From Glebionis coronaria (Eukaryota; Streptophyta; Magnoliopsida; Asterales; Asteraceae), in the NCBI GenBank assembly GCA_025667525.1, contig CM046878.1, forward strand, positions 386,191,807 to 386,255,806: a stretch of 64,000 nt of DNA, in the 5' to 3' direction. The translations under genes were made by a program, and so were the position numbers. The first letter of the stretch is position 1, and each line of letters opens with the position of its first letter. Below the pieces are notes generated by a model. The model searched no databases and was not told the origin of the DNA. It saw only the letters and a list, made by a program, of their open reading frames with translations. This document shows, piece by piece, positions 35,228 through 46,800 of the stretch.

Positions 35228-36627
35228 TCCTTCCTAGTAGGTGGTGTAAATGATGATGAAGTAGGGTTGTTTGGGACAAGACCATAACTAATGTTACTGG
35301 GTCCCATTTCATGAAGTGCGGGTTCAGAGCTGCTTTGCTCAGAAGCCATTGCTGTCAGCTCATCAAAATCAACATTCATAGTTTCTAGGATCTTGCGAGA
35401 GTTACGGTTGTAGATTCGGTATGCCTTCTTTGCGGGTGCGTAACCAATGAAAATACCAATATCGGCCTTTGGTTGAAGTTTTCCCAAATTGTCACCATCA
35501 TTATTTGGATAGCAAAGAGAACCAAATACATGAAGATATGATAAATCTGGTACTTTTCCATGGAGAAGCTCATAAGGTGTTTTACCATGGCGTTTACGAA
35601 TTAGTGACCGGTTTTGGGTGTACACTGCTGTAGATACTGCTTCTGCCCATAAAAATAATGGAGCCTTTGCGTAAACTAACATCGTTCGAGCAGCTTCCAT
35701 AAGTGTGCGATTTCGCCTTTCAACGAAACCGTTTTGTTGTGGAGTGCGTGCAACGGATGTTTCATGAGATATGCCAACTTCCTCATAATAATCACGCAAA
35801 ATTTGATTCACAAATTCGGTTCCATTATCTGTACGAATGCGTCGGACAGTAGTGTTGAGACGCACTTGAATCATCTTGAGAAATCTGATGATGAATTTAG
35901 GTGCCTCATTTTTTTCTTTAAGAAATTTCACCCATGTAAACCGAGAGTAATCATCGACAATGACGAGGATGTACTTTTTGCCACTAAGACTTTCAACACG
36001 CATTAGCCCACAAAGATCCATATGCAACAGATAAAGTTTCTCTTGGTTGGTGTCTTCAGTCTTGGGTTTGTAAGACTTCTTAGTGCTTTTCCCCATTGTA
36101 CACGCGGAACACAAATGATCCTTGTGAAATGATAGTTTAGGAAGACCACGAACAAGTTCGTTTTTCGCCAAGTGATTAATAGCGTCAAAGTTAAGATGAG
36201 ATAACCGTCGATGCCATAACCATGACTTAGTCTTCGATGCTTTGGAGAGAAGACATACAGGAGAAGCGGCCATCATGTCTTGTAGAGACAAAGTATACAA
36301 ATTATTCCCTCGAGTACCTTTCAATAAATTAACCCCTTCCAAATTACGAATGAAGCAGGTATGCTCTCGAAAAGCAACTTCTAGGTTTGCATCACAAAAT
36401 TGTCCCACAGAAAATAAGTTGTGACCGAGATCTTCCACGTAATACACTCGTGAAATTATAACATTCCCAATATGATATTCACCGTAACCCATTATCTTAG
36501 CAATATGATCATTTCCAAATCTAACCGTACCAAGAAACTTGCTGACGAAATTTCTGAGCTGAGAGCGATCTCCGGTCATATGCTTGGAGCAACCAGAGTC
36601 CAAATACCAGAGAACAATTTGGACCAC
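35152..36627 (-). CDS. Copia-A pol, part 1: aspartic protease and integrase
   Basis: 491 codons. The protease active site is [13 protein letters not shown] at residues 8-20. GAG-pre-integrase WHRRLSHL is at 138-145, and the zinc-binding His/Cys set ends in C173 and C176. The integrase triad D204, D267 and E303 gives the expected DD35E spacing ([17 protein letters not shown]). The C-terminal GKxPYE-type Copia motif appears as HGKTPYELL. Protease matures the polyprotein and integrase inserts cDNA in the nucleus. The frame is -1 relative to gag, with a 52-base overlap; the switch is near 36618-36620, in an A run on the sense strand. The last 25 codons (before 35152) are out-of-frame read-through after a second one-base change near 35224. 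Confidence 0.92.
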   Translation of the reverse strand: MVQIVLWYLDSGCSKHMTGDRSQLRNFVSKFLGTVRFGNDHIAKIMGYGEYHIGNVIISRVYYVEDLGHNLFSVGQFCDANLEVAFREHTCFIRNLEGVNLLKGTRGNNLYTLSLQDMMAASPVCLLSKASKTKSWLWHRRLSHLNFDAINHLAKNELVRGLPKLSFHKDHLCSACTMGKSTKKSYKPKTEDTNQEKLYLLHMDLCGLMRVESLSGKKYILVIVDDYSRFTWVKFLKEKNEAPKFIIRFLKMIQVRLNTTVRRIRTDNGTEFVNQILRDYYEEVGISHETSVARTPQQNGFVERRNRTLMEAARTMLVYAKAPLFLWAEAVSTAVYTQNRSLIRKRHGKTPYELLHGKVPDLSYLHVFGSLCYPNNDGDNLGKLQPKADIGIFIGYAPAKKAYRIYNRNSRKILETMNVDFDELTAMASEQSSSEPALHEMGPSNISYGLVPNNPTSSSFTPPTRKEWIRCFNRSLMNSLLLQVLLLQNLR

Positions 36628-39600
36628 CTGTTTTCAACAACAACAGTAGACAATGCATTGGAAACTATTGGTTCCGGAGTGTTAGCAGATACAGATATAG
36701 AATTATCAGAATTGCTAACATTTTTGAGACCCTTAGATTTCTTGTGTTTTCTAATGTGAGTTTTAGCACTAACAGGTTTTACTGTTCCAACTTTCTTAGG
36801 TTTTGGATTATTCGCGGGCACTACAGTGGGAGTAGACCTATTTAAAGGGCACTTGGTTCCTACAGTAGTGTCAGTGTTCCTAGTTAAAGGACACGCTTGT
36901 GTTTTGGTAGCCTTGGTACTCCTAGTTAAAGGGCACGCTTTCTTCACTTCAGTGGGAGTGATCCTAGTTACAGGGCACATATTTCCTGCTATAGTGAAAG
37001 TTCTACCAGTGGAGCGCCACATCCAACCAACTTGGGTTAACACTTTCCCAGTCGGTTTCCATTCTAATCCATTTTTCCGGGCATGCATCTCATTCACATG
37101 GTCAATAAGGCAAGAATCATGACGACTAGAAAACATACATTCATTGCAATTCCAACATTTTAAATTAGAACTCATAGTAGGCTTAGAACGCTGCACAACC
37201 ACAGAGCCTTTAGGTTTAGCTACATGATTCTTTTTATTCAAAACAGAAATAACATTCCTAGGATGGGCTTCTACTTTCTTCTTCACTTGACTACTAGATG
37301 GGGGAAAGATCCTATCATTCTTCTTGTTTCTCTTAAGCTTAGATCTTTGAGCCTTAGTAGTGGTGCTTACTCCTGTAGAAGGCAACACGGGAATATTAGA
37401 AGCTGGTTTGGATTCCGCCTTATCTTTAGTGACCAAAGTTTGAGATGGTTTAGTCCTAGGGCCCTTGTTAAGTGGTGTGACGGCAATAAGGGTTCTTTTG
37501 ATTGCACTAGAGGACGATGCTGAGATAGTGGCTGCGTTATCCACAACATTCTTACCTTTGATAGTACGAAGTGTTTCCTTTAACTCAGCCAAGACCAGGT
37601 TCTTATCACAAATTTGTTCCCTCAAATCAGATATTTCCACCGACTTTCGATTCAATTGTTCAATCAATGATTGATTCTGTGCAGTGGTATGAGCACATGC
37701 TGGCTGTACTGAATCGAAAAGTCGTGTATTTTTCTGTTTTAAGTTATCAACTTTGGACAACATCTTGGAAACTCGATTATCTAGATCAAGTTTAAAATTC
37801 TCAGCGGCCTCAAGTACGTTCACACAGTGAAGCTCCTTATATTTCTCTATTTCTATCGGCAAAGAGTTAGCAACTTTGTCACTTGGCTGACGCTGTTTTG
37901 ATTGTAAATTCAATCGAAAATTCTTTTCAAAATTTGCATCATCGATATTAACACCTTCGAATGACGTTTCAAAGATTTCTTGAATAAATTGTTGCTTGCA
38001 TTCAAGCGAAATACAATGTGTTTGAATCTCATCAAAACGTTTTGAAAGCGAAAAATATGAATCTTGAAGCTTTAAAAATTCAGCGTCAGATTCGTGACAA
38101 GTACTATCTACCACAGTATCCACAGATTCAACATTATGCACAATAGAATCATTATCAACACTTGTATTCACACAGACAGAAACTATATCATGAGACATCA
38201 CTTGATTCAGAAGCAGATCATTATGGCGTGAAACCCGTTCTATTTCAAGTAAACTGTTTTCATAAGCATCTTCCATTTCATTGAAAACACGTCTAACTTC
38301 TTCTATTTCCAAAAACAAATCTTGATCAATATTACGAAGACAAGCCTTAACATTGTTTACAAATGGAACAATTTCATCTCGAAACGCAGCTCTAGTGTGC
38401 TCAAAGTTCCATTCACCTTCCGTTATGTCCGTGGCCGTCGTACGTTCCAAAATGACCTTGTCAAAATCGGCTAAGTGTTGGTGAACCGTATTTAAGTTAA
38501 CGGACGCCTTACTTACCGGTGGAATTAACTTCGTTAAATCCTTTTTGACGAGTGTAGCAGACGTACTAGGAAGGTTTTCACTTGACAAACTTTGGGGCAC
38601 AAGAACTGTTAATTCTGCTAATTCCTTTTGTAAGCGAATGCGTGTCTTTTTCGAAAATTGATCTTTGTTATGTTGATCATAATCAATTGTATGGAATTTT
38701 GAAAGCATTTTAGAATGAGTTTCATCCCCAAGTGATTGTGTCTCCTCAGTACTACGAACAAAAGGTGCTTCTTTCGATTTGCCAATTATGGTCATATCAT
38801 AAAGACCGGGAATATATTCCTGAGCTTGTTTTGCATAACCTGGATTTGGTGGTAAATCTTGAAAACGCTTAAGTTCGAATTCTTTAAATGATTTAGTTAA
38901 AAGATGAACCTTTTCTGTGGAAGCGTATTGTTTTAAAAGCTGTTGTTCTTTGAATTTAAGAAGTTTGGTAGCATTAATTTCCGATTCAACCTTTTTAGAC
39001 TCGAGAGTTTCGAAATCCATTTTAAGTTTCTGAAAATCATTGACAACCGACTCTTTTTCTTTTAATTCATTGGAAAGATTAGCTTTTAATGATTCTATTT
39101 CTTTCAAGTGTTCAATCTTTTCAAAACGAAATTGGTCAAATTCAGAACATGTTATTTTCTCTTCTTGAGGGACCATTTCAAAAGTTTTGATCTTTTCTTT
39201 ATGCAACACAAGCTCAGCAGTTAAGGTGGAATTGGTATCTACGGATTGTCTGAGGGCCATATGCATTTGATCAATAATATGTTTAGGCACCATTACCAAA
39301 TCATGTTGAGCATAAGATTCCATACCTGTCGTAGCATTTGGTTGAGGTTCACTCAAATGTGTTGGATTGGGTACCACTTTATTTGAGTTACTAGTTCTCG
39401 AATGCTGTTCGAGGTTGTCATTTTCATGCCCAACTTGATGTTGGTTTTCATCAATATTATTAGATGTGGTTGGTACCTCACTGATGACATCAGAACCGTA
39501 GTGAGAGAGATTAGCAACAAGAGCAGCTTGGGCAGAGTGAATGTCATCACAATCTGAATCGTATGCATCAAGATCATCCGCTTGATAAGCTGCATTAGAA

Positions 39601-41090
39601 GTAGAAATGACTTCAATGCCTTCAGTATCTGCTTCCCCTGGGTCTGCAAGAAATGCCAACTCCTCTGAATCCAAAATCTTCCCCTTAGACTGAGCATCAA
39701 CCAAATACATCTTCTCACGAAACCATGCATCATCCCTTCTCCTTTTCGGCTGAGTGCATTCCCTAGCCATATGACCTTGTCCTCGGCAATTGTAGCAAGT
39801 CACAACCTTCTTAGGACCAATAGGACTCCCATTTCCACTAGCTTGAGAATTCACAGCTTGATTGTTCCCAATCCTTGTAGGAGGTCCATATGAATTTTGC
39901 CTTCCCTGAATAGGTTGCACCGACACTTGACCATCTTGAACAGTGGCTTGTTGTCGAGGATTTGATGAGGTGCGGAGCTGATTGTTTGTTGGTGTAAATC
40001 CTCTAGTTGAAACAAGTTTTGACAAGTAGGCGGTGAGATGGTTTAGAACATCAGCTGGCGTATCATTTGGAGTAAAGACCGGTGCTTGGATTGGTGGAAG
40101 TTCATTAGAGTAGAAAGCTTGTGCTGGTTGTGCTTCAATTGGAAAATATCCTTGCTGAGGAGTATAGCCCAATGGAGAAGTGTTGGCTTGTGATGGTGAT
40201 GTTTGATATGGTGGTTGCTGTTGAAAAGATTGTTGATTAACACTTTGTTGATATTCTTGTTGTGGCATCATTGGTGGTTGATAAGATGGTTGTTGTGGTT
40301 GCTGATAGATGTGTGGTGGTGGCTGTTGCAAGTATGATGGTTGTTGATAAGTATAAGCCATGTTTTGTTGAGAAGCATACATTGCAAGTGGATCATGAAC
40401 TTGAGGTGTAGACAACCGAGCCTCGATCACATGGCATTCGTGTTGTTGAAGAAAAGCTTGAAGTTGATCCACATTGGTGTTATGCAAGTCCTTAGCCAAT
40501 TTAACATCCGTCACGTATTTTTTCCATTCTGGAGGAAGAGTGTTCAAATACTTGGTGTTCAATTGAAAGGTAGGGATTGCCATGTCATAGATATTAAGCT
40601 CATTCAACAATAGGGTAAATCTCAGATAGTAATCATTGAGAGTCTCCCCTGGCACATATGCAAACTTATCAAAAGTATCATAAAGCTTACACTCTCGTTC
40701 TTGTTTAGTTAACGAGGTGCCTTGCATTAGAACACGAATTCTATCCCATAGATCTTTGGCAACTTTATGTTTGCTGACGAGTTTGTAGACATCTGGAGGA
40801 AGGGCTTGGAGAATGATGTTTGTTGCATACTTATCACATTTGTCTTGAATCTTCATATCTCCAGTCAACTCACCCGTTGTGCGAGGACGAGTGGTCGTAC
40901 CTTCCGTCACAGTACCATAATCTAATGGTCCATTGAGCACTGATGCCCAAATTAGATGTCCATTCTCCTTGTTCAACATATAAAGTTCCATTCGGGAAGC
41001 CCATTCCTCATACATAGTCTTCACCAACATTGGTGGACGATTATCCGTACCCGAGAGGATGGACTTATCCGTAAGAGATGTATACTCCAT
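36576..41090 (-). CDS. Copia-A gag, extended 1,504-residue form with coiled coils and two Cys-rich motifs
   Basis: Starts MEYTSLTDKSILSG at 41090, 838 bases inside the LTR; no better start is seen. Residues about 60-200 are the UBN2-type capsid region (ATNIILQALP, KVAKDLWDRI, SLTKQERECKL, LNDYYLRF). About 245-350 is Gln/Pro/Tyr-rich. A CCHC knuckle CYNCRGQGHMAREC lies near 431-444. Unusual is what follows: about 1,000 further residues with long charged, coiled-coil-like helices (about 600-780 and 850-1200), a Lys/Ser/Pro-rich basic part, a second Cys/His cluster CWNCNECMFSSRHDSC...H...H near 1310-1335, and four CP(L/V)(T/N)R repeats (about 1355-1425). Normal Copia gags are a few hundred residues. 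The final 15 codons are out-of-frame read-through across the protease start. It assembles the particle and binds RNA; the role of the extension is unknown. Confidence 0.88.
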   Translation of the reverse strand: MEYTSLTDKSILSGTDNRPPMLVKTMYEEWASRMELYMLNKENGHLIWASVLNGPLDYGTVTEGTTTRPRTTGELTGDMKIQDKCDKYATNIILQALPPDVYKLVSKHKVAKDLWDRIRVLMQGTSLTKQERECKLYDTFDKFAYVPGETLNDYYLRFTLLLNELNIYDMAIPTFQLNTKYLNTLPPEWKKYVTDVKLAKDLHNTNVDQLQAFLQQHECHVIEARLSTPQVHDPLAMYASQQNMAYTYQQPSYLQQPPPHIYQQPQQPSYQPPMMPQQEYQQSVNQQSFQQQPPYQTSPSQANTSPLGYTPQQGYFPIEAQPAQAFYSNELPPIQAPVFTPNDTPADVLNHLTAYLSKLVSTRGFTPTNNQLRTSSNPRQQATVQDGQVSVQPIQGRQNSYGPPTRIGNNQAVNSQASGNGSPIGPKKVVTCYNCRGQGHMARECTQPKRRRDDAWFREKMYLVDAQSKGKILDSEELAFLADPGEADTEGIEVISTSNAAYQADDLDAYDSDCDDIHSAQAALVANLSHYGSDVISEVPTTSNNIDENQHQVGHENDNLEQHSRTSNSNKVVPNPTHLSEPQPNATTGMESYAQHDLVMVPKHIIDQMHMALRQSVDTNSTLTAELVLHKEKIKTFEMVPQEEKITCSEFDQFRFEKIEHLKEIESLKANLSNELKEKESVVNDFQKLKMDFETLESKKVESEINATKLLKFKEQQLLKQYASTEKVHLLTKSFKEFELKRFQDLPPNPGYAKQAQEYIPGLYDMTIIGKSKEAPFVRSTEETQSLGDETHSKMLSKFHTIDYDQHNKDQFSKKTRIRLQKELAELTVLVPQSLSSENLPSTSATLVKKDLTKLIPPVSKASVNLNTVHQHLADFDKVILERTTATDITEGEWNFEHTRAAFRDEIVPFVNNVKACLRNIDQDLFLEIEEVRRVFNEMEDAYENSLLEIERVSRHNDLLLNQVMSHDIVSVCVNTSVDNDSIVHNVESVDTVVDSTCHESDAEFLKLQDSYFSLSKRFDEIQTHCISLECKQQFIQEIFETSFEGVNIDDANFEKNFRLNLQSKQRQPSDKVANSLPIEIEKYKELHCVNVLEAAENFKLDLDNRVSKMLSKVDNLKQKNTRLFDSVQPACAHTTAQNQSLIEQLNRKSVEISDLREQICDKNLVLAELKETLRTIKGKNVVDNAATISASSSSAIKRTLIAVTPLNKGPRTKPSQTLVTKDKAESKPASNIPVLPSTGVSTTTKAQRSKLKRNKKNDRIFPPSSSQVKKKVEAHPRNVISVLNKKNHVAKPKGSVVVQRSKPTMSSNLKCWNCNECMFSSRHDSCLIDHVNEMHARKNGLEWKPTGKVLTQVGWMWRSTGRTFTIAGNMCPVTRITPTEVKKACPLTRSTKATKTQACPLTRNTDTTVGTKCPLNRSTPTVVPANNPKPKKVGTVKPVSAKTHIRKHKKSKGLKNVSNSDNSISVSANTPEPIVSNALSTVVVENRWSKLFSGIWTLVAPSI

Positions 41091-41914
41091 TTCAATAAGT
41101 TAAGATTTACAAAGTTGATCGAACAATGAAATAAGGTTAAGTGTTTTTGTGTTGAAGTCGAGAAACAATGTTAAAATCCCTTAAAATATGTTCTCGATAA
41201 ACCAAAAATTCCAAGACAAATTTGTGATTATCGGAATGTTGATCGGAATGTCAGATCGGAATACCAGATCGTAATGTCACACTATCTTAATGTCCAGATC
41301 GCAATGACCTATAGTAAAGATTCAGATCGCAATGTCCTATCGGAATGATTCAGATCGCAATGTCCTATCGGAATGATTCAGATCGCAATGCCCTATCGGA
41401 ATGATTCAGATCGCAATGCCTATCGGAATACTCAGATCGCAAAGCCCTATCGGAATGTTCAGATCGCAAAGTAGCTGACAAAATTTGGGCAGAGTAACGA
41501 CTTAAATTACTTCCTTATACCCGTCGGAATCCCAGATCCCAAAGTACGATCAGAATAACCAGATCGGAATAAGTAATAAAACCCAAACGATCGCAATGTA
41601 GAACCAAACCCTTTCCGATGGTAAGGTTATTGCGATGAAAGCCCACGTACAACTTGTACTTTCCGATGGAAGTGTTTGCTTGAATTTCGGAAAGAAGAAC
41701 ACAAGGACTTTTTGAACTTTTGATCCAAGAAAGATTGTGTTTTAACCAAAATCAAGACACCAAAAACACTACAATACTGCTGAATACGTTATGCTTCTTG
41801 AAATCACGATCAAACACAAAAAAAATTTGATGATTCGGCAAAATGAACTCAAAAAGCCACGAAATGCTTATAAGAACATACGAAACACACAAACAAACCT
41901 ATATTTCATCCCAA
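41091..41914 (-). other. Copia-A 5' leader between PBS and gag
   Basis: 838 bases lie between gag and the LTR. The leader contains the minisatellite listed separately and further single copies of the GATCGCAATG/ATCGGAAT motifs towards the PBS. No protein frame of note. Confidence 0.75.
41220..41475 (-). repeat. Minisatellite in the Copia-A leader
   Basis: CAGATCGCAA recurs at 41295, 41323, 41351, 41379, 41407, 41433 and 41460: periods 28, 28, 28, 28, 26 and 27. Each unit alternates CAGATCGCAATG with CCTATCGGAATG. The heptamer TCGCAAT is shared with the Copia-1 leader array. Confidence 0.9.
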
Positions 41915-41926
41915 GCTCTGATACCA
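41915..41926 (-). other. Copia-A primer binding site
   Basis: Minus-strand TGGTATCAGAGC, complementary to initiator Met tRNA, two bases from the LTR edge. Confidence 0.95.
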
Positions 41927-41928
41927 TT

Positions 41929-43316
<1,388 letters not shown>

Positions 43317-43319
43317 GAT

Positions 43320-43331
43320 TGGTATCAGAGC
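43320..43331 (+). other. Gypsy-2 primer binding site
   Basis: TGGTATCAGAGC three bases after the LTR end, the same spacing as in Gypsy-1. Confidence 0.9.
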
Positions 43332-43474
43332 TTACGGTTATAGAGAATAAAGATTTTTCTTGAACTATTACTGAGATAATTTCAAGACCATCAGCCATCG
43401 TCGGCGCTAGTGTAAGATTTTTATACTTTTAAAATAGCATATCTTATGTTATTATATTATACAAAACTACAAGG

Positions 43475-43866
43475 ATGTCTACTTCCACCTATATTATCGT
43501 TTCTGATGATGACGAAAGAGAAGTCCCGATGTTCACCTCATCTCCCACAAGTATGCGTGTTCCGACTTTGTCTTTATATGATAGTCCCAGAGTACAAGAA
43601 TATTTTTCACATCAAAATGAAGTGATGAATAGTACGCCTTCGCCCGCGTCTCGTTTCTATTAGCTGAGGATCTATTCTTGTCTCCCAATCGAAGTCGTGA
43701 AGAGCCTTATGAAACTAAAGAGGAATCTAGAGCACGGATTGTGGAAAGACACGACAAGCAATTATCCGTAATTGCAAGTCATCTTGATGAAATTTCCTTA
43801 AAAGCTTTTAGAATTGCGGAGAAGAATATTGGGAATTTAATAAGAGGAAGAAAGGAGATTGAAGAG
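43475..43866 (+). pseudogene. Gypsy-2 gag, N-terminal fragment
   Basis: Starts MSTSTYIIVSDDDEREVPMF and runs 62 codons to a stop (43661). It continues in another frame as a charged helical segment (SREEPYETKEESRARIVERH, then KNIGNLIRGRKEIEE) up to the Athila insertion edge at 43866. The coiled-coil-like reading appears to continue after the insertion (61381-61566). Fits the N-terminal region of chromovirus gag; broken by a frameshift and the insertion. Confidence 0.65.
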
Positions 43867-46800
43867 TGATGAGACTGCTTTTATACATAGTCTCATCTTC
43901 CAAATAGGGCTTAAAATGCATTAAATATCATCAAAATACCCAAATATATGCTTGTGTTTGTTGCTTGTGTATTTTAGGTACGGATATTGAGAAAATGACA
44001 AAAGATCACAAGAATCAGTCAAAAACGAACACGGGAAACGAAGCCGCATGATGAACCAAGCCCTAATGAAGAATTTTCCAAAATCAACCCTTGAAGATTT
44101 GAAGAATCATGAAGATTGGTCCTCCAAGTTTGAAGAATTGACACTTTATACCCTTGTATCTTCATAATTACAAGTTTGGTCCCTAAAGTTTGTCAAAATT
44201 ACAAAAAGGACCCTTAACTTTGAAGAATTGGCAAATTTAGTCCCTCAACAAAACTAAATTGTCAATATTGGTCCTCCAAGAAGTCAACAAACAAGTCAAC
44301 ACCTTGAAGTATGAAGACATGTCACTGAAAGCCCTTGAAGAATGCATATATTGCATGTATGGTCCTTTTTCAAGTTTGAAAGTATCTTGGGCTAAATTCA
44401 GCAACTTGATGAAACTTGTTTACAAAGGAAATAAGTTTTATGCCATTTATTACAAAGTGAAGAAAAAGGAAAACATTGGGGGGCATTCTTGGGAGACAAT
44501 CAAACTCCACCAGCTAACCATCACGTGACACGTCACAACTTCCACTCACATCTTAATCATATTATTAAAATGTTTAAACACGCTTATTAAAACATTTTTT
44601 GGGGCGGGAATCATATACTGCTCAGATTAATCATTCCCAAAAATTGCCAGATTAACCCAAGAACCCTAATCTCAAAAACCTTAATTGCTTGGTAATTGAG
44701 CCCCATAATCTCTAGAAAAGAGATTACACATCTCTTAACCATAATCCCACCCAAACCCCCCTTTCACCATCAACCCATGTGACAATCCCCACCTCCCCTG
44801 ACCCACAAGAACACAAGAAAACAAATGGATGCAGAGAATCAACGACTTGAAGGAGTTGCTTAGTGCCCACATCAAATCCAACGATTAAGATCAATCCATC
44901 ACAACTCAGCAATCACATGAAGATGTTGGACAAATTCAAAAATAAGGATATGCTTAAATTGATCCGAATCTTACAAGGGTATTTCTGGATTTTTCATCAA
45001 TTAGGGTTAGCTTTTTTTTTTTACTTTCTAGAAAGGTCTTGTAAACCCTATATAAAGGGTACTAGGATTAGCTTTATAGTTGTTCTTGTTTTTCCTGGTT
45101 CACTCCTTGTAAAGCTATTGTTATTTTTCGATTAATGAAAAAATATATTATGGTTTAGTGTTTGTGAAGAAAAACGAGTTCCATTTTTTTATTTCAAGTT
45201 ATAATCTTGTTCTATTTTTATGTTGGAAGTGAGTTACATTGTTTGATTAATAGTTATTGGTCTGAATTTTCTTTTTTGTTTAAGCTGTTCATTCTAAGCT
45301 AAGTGTATTCATAGCACCTACAACACTTTGTGAGGTGGATTGAGCACTTAAGAATAGAATTAGTTGTTATGCGAAGTTTGCTCCTCACAATTTCTGTTTG
45401 AAAACCACAACTAGTTTTTCTGCTAAGTATTTTGGTCTCCCACAACTTTCTATCTAGCTTCCTGCGTTGGTCTTAGCTTTTTGATTCTCTTATATCATTA
45501 AGCTAAGATTGATAAAACAGGGGAGCCGAAGTTTGTAGGAGCCATTTTCTTGCATTTAGCTATGAGTTTTGTCACCATATCTCACTGTTATGCTATATGA
45601 CTGTGCTAACCCGCTTGTATTCATAAACTACACCAAACGCTCCTTAAAACAAGCTTTTGGTTAGTCTATCAAAACAAGGTTTGTTACCTCTTTGATTGAA
45701 AAGATTCGGTCGAGTTACTATTGTATTGTTCAAAGTTTGATAAATCTTAGCAGGAGTGGAAGTTTGTACTCTTTTTCGCAGAGTACATAAGCTCAAACAC
45801 CCGAGAGCGTGGATGTACGTTCTTGCCGTAAGTTTCCCTCTCTTTCTTATTTTTCGTTAATCTGCCATGGTTAGATGACTGATATTAGGATTGTGTTTGG
45901 GACTTTGTGATTGTTCTTTGATATCTTTAGTTTGCTGATTAGTTTTGAACTGATTTCGTGTTTTGGTTGTTATGATTTTATAGTAGATTATCAACTCAAG
46001 CGTTATCTAAATTTTCTGTCATTATTATTGCTGCTGGTGCTATTTTAAGGTTTTATTTTAGATATCTGCTTAAGATAGAAGTTTTTAAGTCATTAGTTTT
46101 TTGTGCTAATAGATTCTTGTTCGCTGCTTGCTTATATAGTATTGTCACTTGGTTTAAATTAATATGTTTACGCCTAAGCTTGATAGTTAATTGAGGACTT
46201 GTAGGTTTAGTATTGTTACTCCTCGCTTACTGAAAAAGAAAAAGTAGCTCTGATTGTGGTGCTGGTTGTGGTCATTGCTGCTCAAAAGCGGTCATCAAAG
46301 CCTACTGAGTGCTTGTAGAATTAGCAGGTTCATTAACTGAGGTAGATTATTCTCGTTTTCTTTACGTGTCAGTACTTTGCACTTCATTGTCATAACAGCA
46401 TTCCTAAGTAAACTTAGAAGTGTATGACCACTGTATATGCTTGTTAGATCTTGGCGGGTGCATATAATCAGTGATTGAGAGGTAGTTGCTATTGCAATCT
46501 GTGTTAGGTAATTGGTTGAGTAACTGAGTAACCAAGTAATTGCATAGAAACCAAAAAGAAATAAATTAACAAGTGGGCATGGCGTTGAGTTATTGATTCA
46601 TCAGATAGGGTCTGCTTATAGTTTCATTCACCAACTGCACATTCTTATCATATTATTGTTCTCTAATTGGTACTCTAGGTGTGCATGCTAGAGTATAGCT
46701 TGGTTTCTGCCTGTAATAGCTGGTACGCTTGACACTTATACATATTTTCCTTCTGCTTAGTATCGGTTAGATTTTCACTTAGTTCGATTACCCTTTTTTT

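Noticed and set aside
36576..36627. Programmed -1 frameshift between Copia-A gag and pol
   Set aside because: The overlap is in the right place, but no slippery heptamer is seen, most plant Copia elements use one frame, and a second similar one-base shift exists downstream. A mutation or sequencing error is more likely.
36826..37122. 98-codon plus-strand frame with repeated VxLVKGHA pattern
   Set aside because: It is the reverse strand of the CP(L/V)(T/N)R repeats in Copia-A gag.
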